Counted from the stretch's first letter, positions 17,002 through 26,166 are shown. The stretch: DNA of 64,000 nt from Quadrisphaera granulorum (GCF_003149145.1 NZ_QGDQ01000007.1:1-64000); one strand, 5' to 3'. Notes: generated by a model not told the origin, from the letters alone. Translations and numbers: made by a program.

Positions 17002-18405
17002 GTGGCTCCCTCCCCACTCTGGGCTCCGCACGCCTGGGTGACGACGACGCCGGGAGCACCTAGCCGGCTCGCGCAGCGGGTGCGGTTGCACGTTGCCGCC
17101 GACGGCACCGTCGAGCGCCTCGAGACCGGAGCTGACCCCGGCCCTAACGACAGGCGCCTGGACGGCGTGGTGCTCCCGGGAGCCGTGAACGCGCACTCCC
17201 ACGCGTTCCACCGGCTGCTGCGCGGGCGCACCCACCAGTCGTCGGCCGCTGGGGACAGCTTCTGGACCTGGCGCGAGCTCATGTACACGCAGGCCTCGCG
17301 CCTCACACCGGAGTTGTACGAGCGGGTGGCCACCGCCGTCTACGCGGAGATGGCGGCGACCGGGTGGACGTCGGTGGTGGAGTTCCACTACGTCCACCAC
17401 GCTCCGGACGGCCGCCCCTACGGCGCTGAGGACGGTGGGCCGCACGCAATGGAGCTGGCGCTCGCGCGGGCGGCTCGCTCCGCCGGGGTGCGGCTCACCC
17501 TGCTCGACACCGTCTACCTGGCCGGTGGCTTCGGGCTGCCGCTGCAACCGGAGCAGCAGCGCTTCAGCGACGGCTCGGCTCACGCCTGGGTGGAGCGGCT
17601 CGCCTCGTTGCGTGACGCCGTGGCCGAGCGCTTCGACGCGCGGCAGGTGCGGCTCGGCGCCGCCCTGCACTCGGTGCGTGCCGTGCCCCCCGAAGCGCTG
17701 CCGGAGGTAGCGGCAGGCATCGACGCGGTGCTGGGCCATGACGCTCCCGTGCACGTCCACCTGTCCGAGCAGGTGGCCGAGAACGAGGCCTGCCTGGCCG
17801 CGACCGGGCTGACCCCCACGGGGCTGCTCGCCGAGCACGCCCTGCTCTCCCCGCGACTGTCGGCCGTGCACGCCACTCACCTCACCGACGCTGACATCGC
17901 CCTGCTGGGCGCAGCCGGCGCCACCGTGGTGATGTGCCCGACCACCGAGGCCGACCTCGGCGACGGCATCGGCCCCGCCCGCGCACTCGCCGACGCCGGT
18001 GTGACCATTGCGCTGGGCACCGACCAGCACGCCGTCGTCGATCCGCTGCTGGAAACCCGGGCGCTCGAACACGGGGAGCGCCTGGCCAGCCGGCGTCGCG
18101 GCCGGTTCTCTCCCGCCGATCTGACGACGGCGATGACGAGCGGCGGACGCGCGGCCAGCGGCGGCACGATCGCGGGGGCGGCCGTCGGCTCGCTGGCCGT
18201 CGGCGAGCCCTGCGACTTCGTGGTGATCGATTCGCGCAGCACCCGCACCGCCGGCGCCGACCCGGACCAGCTAGTGCTGTGCGCGACGGCGAGCGATGTG
18301 ACCGAGGTGCTCGTGGGCGGCAGAACGGTGGCCGCCCACGGCAAGCACGCCCAGCTCGGAGACCCCGGAGCACTGCTCGCACGAGCCGTGGAGGATCTGC
18401 GATGA
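17002..18405 (+). CDS. hutF: Formimidoylglutamate deiminase
   Basis: 467-residue amidohydrolase that converts N-formimidoyl-L-glutamate to N-formyl-L-glutamate and ammonia. Metal-binding motif NAHSHAFHR (HxH), VHVHLSEQVAEN with the second-shell/metal His, and IALGTDQHAV with the metal Asp. The GTG start is directly after the hutU stop codon; the last bases overlap hutI by 4. HutF implies the two-step route that needs an N-formylglutamate amidohydrolase (HutG or a substitute); none is in this operon. Confidence 0.93.
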   Translation: MAPSPLWAPHAWVTTTPGAPSRLAQRVRLHVAADGTVERLETGADPGPNDRRLDGVVLPGAVNAHSHAFHRLLRGRTHQSSAAGDSFWTWRELMYTQASRLTPELYERVATAVYAEMAATGWTSVVEFHYVHHAPDGRPYGAEDGGPHAMELALARAARSAGVRLTLLDTVYLAGGFGLPLQPEQQRFSDGSAHAWVERLASLRDAVAERFDARQVRLGAALHSVRAVPPEALPEVAAGIDAVLGHDAPVHVHLSEQVAENEACLAATGLTPTGLLAEHALLSPRLSAVHATHLTDADIALLGAAGATVVMCPTTEADLGDGIGPARALADAGVTIALGTDQHAVVDPLLETRALEHGERLASRRRGRFSPADLTTAMTSGGRAASGGTIAGAAVGSLAVGEPCDFVVIDSRSTRTAGADPDQLVLCATASDVTEVLVGGRTVAAHGKHAQLGDPGALLARAVEDLR

Positions 18406-19604
18406 GCCACCTGATCACTGGAATCGGCGAGCTGGTCACCCAGGACGACGACGACCGCGTGCTCCCTGATGCCGCGCTCGTGCTCGATGGGCCGACCATC
18501 GCGTGGATCGGGCCGGCCTCGTCCGCGCCTGCGTGCGACTCCGCCACCGACGTCGGCGGCCGCGCGGTGCTGCCGGGCTGGGTCGACTCCCACTCCCACC
18601 TCGTCTTCGACGGCGACAGGTCCGCGGAGTTCGCGGCCCGCATGGCGGGGCAGGCGTACGCCGCCGGCGGCATCGCCGTGACGGTGGGCGCGACGCGGAC
18701 CGCCGACGACGAGCGCCTGCGGCAGCTGGTGCGCCAGCGGGTCGCCGTCGCCATGTCCCAGGGCACCACCACCCTGGAGACGAAGACCGGGTACGGCCTC
18801 GACGTCGAGCACGAGCTACGCAGCGCGCGCATCGCGGCCGGTGAGGTCGACGAGGTGACGTTCCTCGGGGCGCACCTGGTGCCGTCCGCCGTCGACGGCA
18901 TCACTGCTGACGACTACGTGCGCCTCGTGTGCGGCCCGATGCTCGAGGCCGTCCGCCCTCACGTGCAGTGGGCCGACGTGTTCTGCGAGCGGGGCGCCTT
19001 CACCGAGGAGCAGTCCCGCGAGGTGCTGCTCGCGGCGCGGCGCGCGGGACTGGGGCTGCGCGTGCACGGCAACCAGCTCGGCCCCGGGCCGGGCGTCCGG
19101 CTGGCGGTGGAGCTCGGTGCGGCGAGCGTCGACCACGTGAACTTCCTCGACGACGACGACGTCGACGTGCTCGCCGCGAGCTGGAGCGACCCGTCGCGTG
19201 ACGGGACCGTCGCGACGGTGCTGCCGGCGTGCGACCTCTCGACGCGAGCACCGCTCGCTCCGGCGCGGAGGCTGCTCGACGCCGGGGTGCCGGTGGCACT
19301 GGCGAGCAACTGCAACCCGGGCACGTCGTACACCTCGTCCATGGCGTTCTGCGTGGCCACCGCCGTGCTGCAGATGCACCTGACGGTGGCGGAGGCCGTG
19401 CGCGCGGCCACGTGGGGTGGGGCGCTCGCGCTGGGTCGTCACACCGGCCCGGGGGCCGTGGGGTCGCTGACGGTGGGGCACCGCGCTGACCTGCACGTGC
19501 TCGAGGCGCCGTCGATGACGCACCTCGCCTACCGGCCAGGCATGCCGTTGACGCACAGCGTCTGGCGAGCCGGGCAGCCGGTGCCTTCGCCGATCAGGGG
19601 TTGA
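18402..19604 (+). CDS. hutI: Imidazolonepropionase
   Basis: 400-residue zinc/iron amidohydrolase opening the imidazolone ring to N-formimidoylglutamate. Visible motifs: PGWVDSHSHLVFDGDRS (HxH metal ligands), TTTLETKTGYGLD (substrate loop), LRVHGNQLGPGPG, DHVNFLDDDD and SNCNPGTSYTSSM. Canonical length. The ATG overlaps the hutF stop by 4 bases (translational coupling). Confidence 0.95.
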   Translation: MSHLITGIGELVTQDDDDRVLPDAALVLDGPTIAWIGPASSAPACDSATDVGGRAVLPGWVDSHSHLVFDGDRSAEFAARMAGQAYAAGGIAVTVGATRTADDERLRQLVRQRVAVAMSQGTTTLETKTGYGLDVEHELRSARIAAGEVDEVTFLGAHLVPSAVDGITADDYVRLVCGPMLEAVRPHVQWADVFCERGAFTEEQSREVLLAARRAGLGLRVHGNQLGPGPGVRLAVELGAASVDHVNFLDDDDVDVLAASWSDPSRDGTVATVLPACDLSTRAPLAPARRLLDAGVPVALASNCNPGTSYTSSMAFCVATAVLQMHLTVAEAVRAATWGGALALGRHTGPGAVGSLTVGHRADLHVLEAPSMTHLAYRPGMPLTHSVWRAGQPVPSPIRG

Positions 19605-19673
19605 GCCGTGAGGGCTGGCAGCCAACCCGGCAATGAACAGACACGAGCAAGCAGCAGGAACGAGGGGGCAGGC

Positions 19674-21227
19674 GTGCAGACGCAACAGGTCGTCGTGGGT
19701 ATCGGTCCGCTGGACCCGGCGGACGTCGTGCGGGTCGCGCGCGACGGCGCCGGGGTGCGCGTGTCGGAGGAGGCACTGGCCGAGATCCGCCGCACCCGCG
19801 CGGTGATCGAGGGCCTGGCCGCCGACACCCAGCCCCACTACGGCGTCTCGACGGGCTTCGGGGCGCTCGCCACCACGCACATCCCGGTGGAGAAGCGGGC
19901 CGTGCTGCAGCGCAGCCTCATCCGCTCGCATGCAGCCGGCAGCGGTCCGGAGGTGGAGCGCGAGGTGGTGCGGGCGCTCATGCTGCTGCGGCTGTCCACG
20001 CTGGCCACGGGCCGCACGGGCGTGCGCGCCGAGACCGTGCTCGCGTACGCGGGCATGCTCGACGCGGGGCTGACCCCGCTGGTCTTCGAGTACGGCTCGC
20101 TGGGGTGCTCGGGCGACCTGGCGCCGCTGTCGCACGTGGCGCTGGCGCTCATGGGCGAGGGCGAGGTGCGCGACGCCGACGGCGTGCGCCGCCCGGCGGG
20201 AGAGGCGCTGCGCGCCCACGGGATCGAGCCCGTCGTCCTCGCTGAGAAGGAGGGGCTGGCGCTCGTCAACGGCACCGACGGGATGCTCGGCATGCTCGTG
20301 CTGGCGATGGCTGATCTGGAGACGCTGCTGACGACGGCGGACGTCGCCGCCGCCATGAGCGTCGAGGCGCTGCTCGGCACCGACGCGGTGTTCGCCGCGG
20401 ACCTGCAGGCGCTGCGCCCGCACCCGGGCCAGGCCGCCTCGGCCGCCAACCTGCGCGCGCTGCTGGCCGACAGCGGCGTCATGGCCAGCCACCGCACCCC
20501 GGCGTGCACGCGCGTGCAGGACGCCTACTCCCTGCGCTGCTCGCCGCAGGTACACGGCGCGGCCCGTGACACGCTCGCCCATGCGGCGCTGGTCGCCGGG
20601 AGGGAGCTGGCGTCCGCCGTCGACAACCCGGTGGTGACCCCCGACGGGCGCGTGGAGTCGAACGGCAACTTCCACGGGGCACCGGTGGCGTACGTGCTGG
20701 ACTTCCTCGCGATCGTCACGGCAGACGTCGCGAGCATCTCCGAGCGACGCACCGACAGGTTCCTCGATGCTTCGCGCAGCAACGGCCTGCCGCCGTTCCT
20801 CTCGCACGACCCGGGCGTCGACTCCGGGCTGATGATTGCCCAGTACACGTCGGCGGGCATCGTCAGCGAGCTCAAGCGGCTGGCCGCACCGGCCAGCGTC
20901 GACTCGATCCCCTCCTCGGCGATGCAGGAGGACCACGTCTCCATGGGCTGGGCGGCCGCGCGCAAGCTGCGGCGCGCCGTCGACGGGCTGCGGCGAGTGC
21001 TCGCCATCGAGCTGCTGACGGCCGCCCGCGGCCTCGACCTGCGCGCGGGTCTGCAGCCCGCGCCGGCCACGGCCGCCGTGCGTGACACGCTGCGCGCCGC
21101 CGGGGTCGGCGGCCCCGGCCCCGACCGCTACCTGGCTCCCGACATCGAGGCGGTCGTGCGGGCCCTCAGCGGCGGCCTGGTGCTCGCCGCCGCCCAGTCG
21201 ACCCTGTCTGCCCACCCCCTCCTCTGA
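19674..21227 (+). CDS. hutH: Histidine ammonia-lyase
   Basis: 517 residues, the usual length. It eliminates ammonia from histidine to give urocanate (step 1). The start is set at the GTG at 19674, which has GAGGGGG five bases upstream; a GTG at 19608 would add 22 unconserved residues. The electrophilic MIO cofactor forms from a Xaa-Ser-Gly triad, here C145-S146-G147 in EYGSLGCSGDLAPLSH instead of the usual Ala-Ser-Gly. Other signatures: YGVSTGFGALA, SPQVHGA, DNPVV and SSAMQEDHVSMG. Last gene of the operon; a GTGATCATGG element follows at once. Confidence 0.95.
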   Translation: MQTQQVVVGIGPLDPADVVRVARDGAGVRVSEEALAEIRRTRAVIEGLAADTQPHYGVSTGFGALATTHIPVEKRAVLQRSLIRSHAAGSGPEVEREVVRALMLLRLSTLATGRTGVRAETVLAYAGMLDAGLTPLVFEYGSLGCSGDLAPLSHVALALMGEGEVRDADGVRRPAGEALRAHGIEPVVLAEKEGLALVNGTDGMLGMLVLAMADLETLLTTADVAAAMSVEALLGTDAVFAADLQALRPHPGQAASAANLRALLADSGVMASHRTPACTRVQDAYSLRCSPQVHGAARDTLAHAALVAGRELASAVDNPVVTPDGRVESNGNFHGAPVAYVLDFLAIVTADVASISERRTDRFLDASRSNGLPPFLSHDPGVDSGLMIAQYTSAGIVSELKRLAAPASVDSIPSSAMQEDHVSMGWAAARKLRRAVDGLRRVLAIELLTAARGLDLRAGLQPAPATAAVRDTLRAAGVGGPGPDRYLAPDIEAVVRALSGGLVLAAAQSTLSAHPLL

Positions 21228-21231
21228 ACCT

Positions 21232-21256
21232 CCGTGATCATGGACTCTGTGCACAC
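21232..21256. repeat. GTGATCATGG-type element after hutH
   Basis: CCGTGATCATGGACTCTGTG begins 5 bases after the hutH stop. It is a single arm of the hairpin family seen at 14277 and 59095, with the TGTGCAC core but no second arm. Confidence 0.55.
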
Positions 21257-21313
21257 CTCAGCCGTCGCCGCATGCCGTCCAGGCACCGTTCTGTGACGAT
21301 CTTCAAACGGAGC

Positions 21314-21343
21314 GTGTTCGGCTGCTACGGTCCTGACACCGCG
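21314..21343 (+). promoter_or_regulatory. Possible promoter of the DUF4334 gene
   Basis: About 25-55 bases before the preferred start, a TTCAAA-like box and a TACGGT box are separated by about 18 bases (in TTCAAACGG...GCTACGGTCC). Weak match; position fits the start at 21368. Confidence 0.3.
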
Positions 21344-21367
21344 CTCTTCCGATCATTGGGGTGGAAC

Positions 21368-21952
21368 GTGCTCTCCAGCCACGACGGGTCCGAGGCACGC
21401 GCCCGGCGCCTCGCCGAGCTGCGGCCGGGACGCCACGAGCTCGCCGAGGTCCTGGCCTTCTTCGACGAACTGCCCGCCGTGCGCGTCGCAGACATGTTCG
21501 GCACCTGGCGCGGCGGCCCCCTGCCGACGGGCCACCGGCTGGACGGGGTGCTGGAGACCCTCGGCTGGTACGGCAAACGGTTCATCGACGACGACGACGT
21601 GCGGCCACTGCTCTTCCACGACTCACGCGGCGTCTTCGAGGTCAACCCCGATCTCGTCCCGGTGTCCTTCGCCGTTGACCACGGCCTGCGGCTGGCTCGG
21701 TGGGCACCGTCTGCTCGCGCGGCGCGCCGAGCCATCAGACTGCTGAAGACCGACAAGCCCAAGGCGAGACTGCGCATGATCGAGCACCGCGGCGTGGTGA
21801 CAGCGACCATGGCGTACGACGGCATCCCCGTGAACGACCACTTCCGCCGAGTGGACGAGCGCACGGTGATCGGGCTCATGGACATCCGGGGCTACACCGA
21901 GACGCCGTTCCTCTTCACACTGGAACGCTTCGGCCCGCGCAAGCTCACCTGA
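21368..21952 (+). CDS. GXWXG/DUF4334-domain protein
   Basis: 194 residues from a GTG with a G-rich stretch just upstream. An in-frame ATG at 21272 would add 32 residues, but that DNA looks like promoter. The N-terminal half has the GXWXG motif (VADMFGTWRGGPLPTGHRLDG, then ETLGWYGKRFID), and the C-terminal half is DUF4334 (VTATMAYDGIPVNDHFRRVDERTVIGLMD). The family may bind lipids or ligands; its biochemical role is unknown. It is followed after 18 bases by an SDR gene, suggesting a two-gene unit. Confidence 0.8.
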   Translation: MLSSHDGSEARARRLAELRPGRHELAEVLAFFDELPAVRVADMFGTWRGGPLPTGHRLDGVLETLGWYGKRFIDDDDVRPLLFHDSRGVFEVNPDLVPVSFAVDHGLRLARWAPSARAARRAIRLLKTDKPKARLRMIEHRGVVTATMAYDGIPVNDHFRRVDERTVIGLMDIRGYTETPFLFTLERFGPRKLT

Positions 21953-21970
21953 TCAGATGGTGAGCAGATC

Positions 21971-22765
21971 GTGACCAGACGGAAGACCACCCCCTTCGGC
22001 ATCCGCACCGCCATCGTGACGGGAGCGGCCAGCGGGATCGGCGCTCGTGCCGTCGCACGCCTGCGCGCCGACGGCGTCAAGGTGCTGGCCACAGACCTCG
22101 ACGAGAACCGGCTGACATCGCTCTACGGGGACGACGCCGACATCGTCGTCGTCGCCGGAGATGTCACCGACCCGCAGCACACCGACCACCTGGTCACCAC
22201 AGCGCAGGAACGCCTCGGGAGCATCGACAGGCTGGTGCACTGCGCCGGGATCATGCCCGGCGGGAGAGTCGCCGACCTCACGCGCGAGCAGCTCTTCGAG
22301 CCGATGCGCGTCAACTACCTCGGCACGGTGACCATGACGACGGCGGTGCTGCCGGTGATGCGGCAGCAGGGCCGAGGTCAGGTGGTGGTGCTCGGGTCTC
22401 TCACCGGCTACGTGCCGACCTCCGCCTTCGCCGCGTACTCGGCGAGCAAGGCAGCGGTGAACTCCTTCGTCGAGGTGCTCGGTCAGGAGGAGCGGCGCCA
22501 CGGCATCCAGGTGCTGCTCGTCTCACCGACGGCCGTCAAGACGCCCCTGCTGCAGCAGGCGCATGACGGGCCCGCGTTCGTGCGCAGGCTCGCCCGCTCG
22601 GAGCGGTCACCGCTCATGACCACGCCGGACGTCGTGCTCGACCAGGTGGAACGGGGCCTGGCCCGAGGCGCCCGGGTGGTGGTGCCCGGCGGCCGGGCCC
22701 TGCACGCGCTGCGGAAGGTGTCGCCCGGGCTCGTCTGGTTCGTCACGGAGCACCTGCCCGCCTGA
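21971..22765 (+). CDS. Short-chain dehydrogenase/reductase
   Basis: 264 residues from a GTG start. Rossmann motif TAIVTGAASGIGARAV (TGxxxGIG), NxAG-like HCAGIMPGG, catalytic Ser in VLGSLTG, and YSASKAA (YxxxK). The C-terminus (RALHALRKVSPGLVWFVTEH) is the hydrophobic type seen in SDRs acting on lipid or steroid-like substrates. It probably forms an operon with the DUF4334 protein before it. Substrate unknown. Confidence 0.85.
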   Translation: MTRRKTTPFGIRTAIVTGAASGIGARAVARLRADGVKVLATDLDENRLTSLYGDDADIVVVAGDVTDPQHTDHLVTTAQERLGSIDRLVHCAGIMPGGRVADLTREQLFEPMRVNYLGTVTMTTAVLPVMRQQGRGQVVVLGSLTGYVPTSAFAAYSASKAAVNSFVEVLGQEERRHGIQVLLVSPTAVKTPLLQQAHDGPAFVRRLARSERSPLMTTPDVVLDQVERGLARGARVVVPGGRALHALRKVSPGLVWFVTEHLPA

Positions 22766-22816
22766 GCGCGCCTGAACCCGGCTAGGCCCAGGCGCCCCTC
22801 AGGTCGGTCCGCGACG

Positions 22817-23863
22817 TCAGCCCCCGAAGGCGGGGACGACCTCCTCGATGAACAGCTGCAGGGACGCGCGCTTCTCCTCGTGGGTCATGCCGTTGTCGAT
22901 CCAGAAGCTGTACTCGTCGACGCCCAGCTGCTCGTACTCCTTGATGCGCCGCACCACCTCGGCCGGGGTGCCGATCATCGCGGTCCGGTGCAGTGAGTCG
23001 AGCTCGAATTCGGGCCGCTCGGCGAACTTCTCCCCCGGGCTGGGCGGCAGAAAGCCCTTCACGGGAGCTTCCTGGTTGCCGAACCAGGCATCGAAGGTGC
23101 GGTAGTAGCGCGCGACGGCTTCGGCGGCGGGGCGCCACCCGTCCGGGTCGCTCTCGGAGTGCACGTGGGTGTGGCGCAGCACCATGAGGTCGGGCCGGGG
23201 CACGTCGGGGTGCGCCGCGAGCGCCGCCTCGAACTTGTCGCGCAGCGCGACCACCTCTTCGTCGCCCTTCATGAGGGGCGTGACCATGACGTTGCAGCCG
23301 TGGGCGACGGCGAAGTCGTGCGAGGCGGGGTCACGGGCGGCGATCCAGACCGGCGGACCGGGCGTCTGCACGGGCGACGGCACGCTGGTGGAGGTCGGGA
23401 ACTGCCACAGCTCGCCGTCGTGGGCGTAGTCACCGGCCCACAGGGCCTTGACCGCGGGCACCAGCTCGCGCAGGTGCTTGCCGCCGTCGCTGGCCGCGAG
23501 GCCGGGGGTCATCCTGTCGAACTCGTACTGGTAGGCGCCGCGGGCCAGGCCCACCTCCATGCGCCCGCCGCTGATGACGTCGAGCAGCGCGCACTCCCCC
23601 GCCACGCGGATCGGGTTCCAGAACGGAGCGATGATCGTGCCGGCGCCGAGGCGGATGGTGCTGGTCTTGGCGGCCAGGTAGGCCAGCTGCGGCATCGGGC
23701 TGGGGCTGACAGTGAACTCCATCGCGTGGTGCTCACCGATCCACACGGTTCCGAACCCGCCGGCCTCCGCCATGAGCACGAGCTCGGTGAGATCGGCGAA
23801 GGCCTGCTCGTGGCTCACTGATTCGTCCCAGCGCTCCATGTGCACGAACAACGAGAACCTCAT
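22817..23863 (-). CDS. LLM-class flavin-dependent monooxygenase (TgnB-like candidate)
   Basis: 348 residues, bacterial luciferase fold. Typical stretches: MRFSLFVHMERWD, GGFGTVWIGEHHAMEF, STIRLGAGTIIAPFWNPIRVA, LDVISGGRMEVGLARGAYQYEFDR, PVWIAARDPASHDFAV and MVTPLMKGDEEV. Such enzymes use FMNH2 from a separate reductase; a flavin reductase gene lies 3 kb away in the same island. The family includes the oxygenase that opens the trigonelline ring in Acinetobacter, and the neighbouring genes match that pathway; assignment is inference. GGAGG precedes the ATG, which overlaps the tautomerase stop by 4 bases. Confidence 0.85.
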   Translation of the reverse strand: MRFSLFVHMERWDESVSHEQAFADLTELVLMAEAGGFGTVWIGEHHAMEFTVSPSPMPQLAYLAAKTSTIRLGAGTIIAPFWNPIRVAGECALLDVISGGRMEVGLARGAYQYEFDRMTPGLAASDGGKHLRELVPAVKALWAGDYAHDGELWQFPTSTSVPSPVQTPGPPVWIAARDPASHDFAVAHGCNVMVTPLMKGDEEVVALRDKFEAALAAHPDVPRPDLMVLRHTHVHSESDPDGWRPAAEAVARYYRTFDAWFGNQEAPVKGFLPPSPGEKFAERPEFELDSLHRTAMIGTPAEVVRRIKEYEQLGVDEYSFWIDNGMTHEEKRASLQLFIEEVVPAFGG

Positions 23864-24156
23864 GGTGCCTCCACGGGTGAGGGGTGGGTGTCGGATGGAC
23901 GGGGAGCACCGGACGTGCTGGGAGCGGCAGTGTGCCGAGAAGGCGGGCGCTCCGCCGCTGCCGCCGCGAGGTCTCGCTCGGCGATCGTGATGTCGGCGCG
24001 CGCCCAGTGGCTGCGCGGGATCTCGCGGACGAGCACGGTGACGTTGTCGGGATCGGCTCCGAGGGAGCGCACCACGGCGATGTGCACCTCGTGCACGAGA
24101 GCGCGCACCTGGGCTGCGCTGCGCCCTTCGGCGAGGCTCACCTCCACCAGCGGCAT
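23860..24156 (-). CDS. Tautomerase-superfamily protein
   Basis: 98 residues. After the initiator Met comes PLVEVSLAEGRSAAQVRALVHEVH, so Pro-2 can serve as the N-terminal catalytic base of 4-oxalocrotonate tautomerase-type enzymes. NVTVLVREIPRSHWARAD is the typical second strand with Arg. The last about 30 residues (after AAAAAERPP) are a low-complexity tail not usual in the family. First gene of a two-gene operon with the LLM monooxygenase. It may isomerise an enamine/enol intermediate formed after ring cleavage (inference). Confidence 0.85.
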   Translation of the reverse strand: MPLVEVSLAEGRSAAQVRALVHEVHIAVVRSLGADPDNVTVLVREIPRSHWARADITIAERDLAAAAAERPPSRHTAAPSTSGAPRPSDTHPSPVEAP

Positions 24157-24188
24157 GGCATTCCCTCGGCAGATCGACGCACCGTCTG

Positions 24189-24198
24189 TGGCATGCAA
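24189..24198. promoter_or_regulatory. Candidate GntR operator, tautomerase/LLM promoter (imperfect)
   Basis: TGGCATGCAA, 33 bases upstream of the tautomerase start, matches nine of ten positions of the motif TGG(C/T)AT(G/A)CCA found before the transporter, PF06684 and dehydrogenase genes. Confidence 0.4.
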
Positions 24199-24400
24199 GG
24201 AACGGTAGGCAGTGCCGCGAAGAGCCGTCAAGACGGATCTGCCACACAACGCCCCACGATCGCGAGACCCGCCCTACTCTGCGACTCACCGGTCCCCTAG
24301 AGCACCGCATCCACCTGCACATCTCGCAGGATCGAGCGGGATCCAAGGGACCGGGACCCCGCCGGGGCGCACCCGGCTGCAGTACCAGCTCCTCCACTCG

Positions 24401-24429
24401 TTGACAGGTTGACGGCCCCCGTCTAGCGT
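24401..24429 (+). promoter_or_regulatory. Strong sigma-70-type promoter of the transporter operon
   Basis: TTGACA (24401-24406) and TAGCGT (24424-24429) are separated by exactly 17 bases, 55 bases before the transporter ATG. Confidence 0.7.
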
Positions 24430-24432
24430 CCG

Positions 24433-24444
24433 CTGGCATACCAG
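24433..24444. promoter_or_regulatory. Candidate GntR operator at the transporter start site
   Basis: CTGGCATACCAG sits 3 bases after the -10 box, where a bound repressor would block initiation. It matches the reverse complement of the TGGTATGCCA site at 30233. Confidence 0.6.
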
Positions 24445-24484
24445 GACCGGACGGCGCCGTCGCCATTCCCCCTGAAGGAGAGCC

Positions 24485-26116
24485 ATGTCCAGTGACCTCG
24501 GCGAGCGGCCAGCCGTCTCCCTGCCCCCCAGCACAGCGCTCCCACCCGACGGCAGCGCGCCGCCACCCGCCAGCGAAGGGCGCCTCGGCTCCGTCTTCTG
24601 GGCGTCGGTGGCACTCTCGGCCACGTTCGTCATCTGGGGGGTCTTCTTCACCAAGAACCTCTCCGACGTCACCAACGCGTCGCTGAACTGGGTCACCGCC
24701 ACGTTCGGTTGGAGCTACCTGCTGGTGACGCTGGCCCTGGTGGTGTTCCTGGTCTTCCTGGCGTTCAGCCCGGCCGGCGCCATGCGCCTCGGCAAGGACA
24801 CCGACCGCCCGGAGTTCTCCACCATCACGTGGTTCGCCATGATCCTCTCGGCGGTGATGGGCATCGGCCTGGTCTCCTACGGGGTTGCCGAGCCCATCTC
24901 CCACTTCGCCACACCGCCTCACGGGCTCGCTCAGCCCGGCACGCCGGAAGCCGCCGTGAGGGCGATGCAGTACTCCTACTTCGACTGGGGCCTGCAGGCC
25001 TGGGCGATCTTCGCCGTCTTCGGCCTGGCCATGGCCTACAGCACCTTCCGCAAGGGCCGCCGCACGCTGGTGAGCCAGCTGTTCGTGCCCCTCATCGGAG
25101 AGCGCCGGGCCAACGGGCTGACCGGCAAGGTCATCGACGTACTCGCGGTGTTCTCCACCCTGTTCGGCACCACCACCTCCCTCGGCCTAGGCGCCCTGCA
25201 GGTGAACAACGGGCTGTTCAGGGTCTTCGGTGTCCCGGTCAGCTCCGTCACCCAGGTAGTGATCATCGCCGCGGTGACCGCCATCTTCACGCTGTCGGCG
25301 GTCACCGGCGTGAGCAAGGGCATCAAGTACCTCAGCCAGGGCAGCGCCGGCCTCGCCATCGCGCTGTTCGTGTTCATGCTGGTGGTCGGCCCCACCGTCT
25401 TCCTGGCCAACCTCTACATCGAGTCACTGGGCACCTGGGCCACCGACTTCTTCCGCATGAGCCTGCAGGGCACCGCCTTCGGCGGCCTGGAGTGGATGCA
25501 GTGGTGGACCTACTTCATGATGGCGTGGTGGGTCTCATGGGGGGCCTTCGTGGGTGTCTTCCTGGCCCGCATCTCCCGCGGCCGCACCGTCCGCGGCTTC
25601 ATCAGCGGCGTGCTCGTGGTCCCCAGCGTGGTCTTCTTCACCTGGTTCACCGTCTTCGGCGGCAGCGCCATCCACGTCGACATGTTCCAGGGCGGCGACA
25701 TCGCCAAGCAGACCACGGCGGACATCAACAGCGCCTTCTTCGCCATGCTCGGCTACTTCCCGCTGTCGCAGGTCACCTCGGTCATCGCCATCATTCTGGT
25801 GATCATGTTCTTCGTCTCCGGGGCGGACGCCAACACCTACGTCCTCGGGATGATGACCTCGAACGGGTCGCTGGCCCCCCGCCGCTCGATCCTCATCCTG
25901 TGGGGCGTGCTGACCGGAGTCACGGCCGTGGTCCTCATGTTCGCCGGTGGTCTCTCGGCCCTGCAGAACACCGTCATCGTCACGTCGTTGCCGTTCCTGC
26001 TGATCATCGCCGGACTGTCCGTGGCGTTCTACAAGGACCTGCACACCGACCGGCAGCTCAGCGAGGCGGCAGCCGCCCTCACGAAGTCGCCGTCGGACAG
26101 CTCCCCCACCGTCTGA
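24485..26116 (+). CDS. BCCT-family betaine/carnitine/choline-type transporter
   Basis: 543 residues with 12 predicted membrane helices after a 38-residue Pro-rich cytosolic N-terminus. Family motifs: MGIGLVSYGVAEPISHF, FSTLFGTTTSLGLGALQ, and the signature WWTYFMMAWWVSWGAFVG followed by FLARISRGRTVRGFI. BCCT carriers import quaternary ammonium compounds with Na+ or H+. It lacks the long charged C-terminal sensor of osmoregulatory BetP, which fits nutrient uptake rather than osmoprotection. GAAGGAG precedes the ATG. Located between the LLM monooxygenase and flavin reductase genes, it is the best clue that the island's substrate is a betaine. Confidence 0.93.
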   Translation: MSSDLGERPAVSLPPSTALPPDGSAPPPASEGRLGSVFWASVALSATFVIWGVFFTKNLSDVTNASLNWVTATFGWSYLLVTLALVVFLVFLAFSPAGAMRLGKDTDRPEFSTITWFAMILSAVMGIGLVSYGVAEPISHFATPPHGLAQPGTPEAAVRAMQYSYFDWGLQAWAIFAVFGLAMAYSTFRKGRRTLVSQLFVPLIGERRANGLTGKVIDVLAVFSTLFGTTTSLGLGALQVNNGLFRVFGVPVSSVTQVVIIAAVTAIFTLSAVTGVSKGIKYLSQGSAGLAIALFVFMLVVGPTVFLANLYIESLGTWATDFFRMSLQGTAFGGLEWMQWWTYFMMAWWVSWGAFVGVFLARISRGRTVRGFISGVLVVPSVVFFTWFTVFGGSAIHVDMFQGGDIAKQTTADINSAFFAMLGYFPLSQVTSVIAIILVIMFFVSGADANTYVLGMMTSNGSLAPRRSILILWGVLTGVTAVVLMFAGGLSALQNTVIVTSLPFLLIIAGLSVAFYKDLHTDRQLSEAAAALTKSPSDSSPTV

Positions 26117-26124
26117 CGCCGACC

Positions 26125-26166
26125 GCAGATTCCCCACTGCAGATTCCCCACTGCAGATTCCCGACC
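26125..26166. repeat. Three 14-bp tandem repeats after the transporter
   Basis: The unit GCAGATTCCCCACT starts at 26125, 26139 and 26153 (the last copy is partial). It is non-coding, 8 bases after the stop codon. Confidence 0.7.

Noticed and set aside
18816-21254. 812-codon open frame on the minus strand across hutI and hutH
   Set aside because: Shadow frame of GC-rich codons opposite two certain enzymes; its His/Arg/Gly-rich product has no domain.
24485-26116. Transporter as osmoprotectant carrier (BetP-like)
   Set aside because: No long charged C-terminal sensor, and context is catabolic with shared operator sites.
26125-26166. Possible CRISPR-like repeat
   Set aside because: Direct 14-bp tandem units without spacers and no cas genes.
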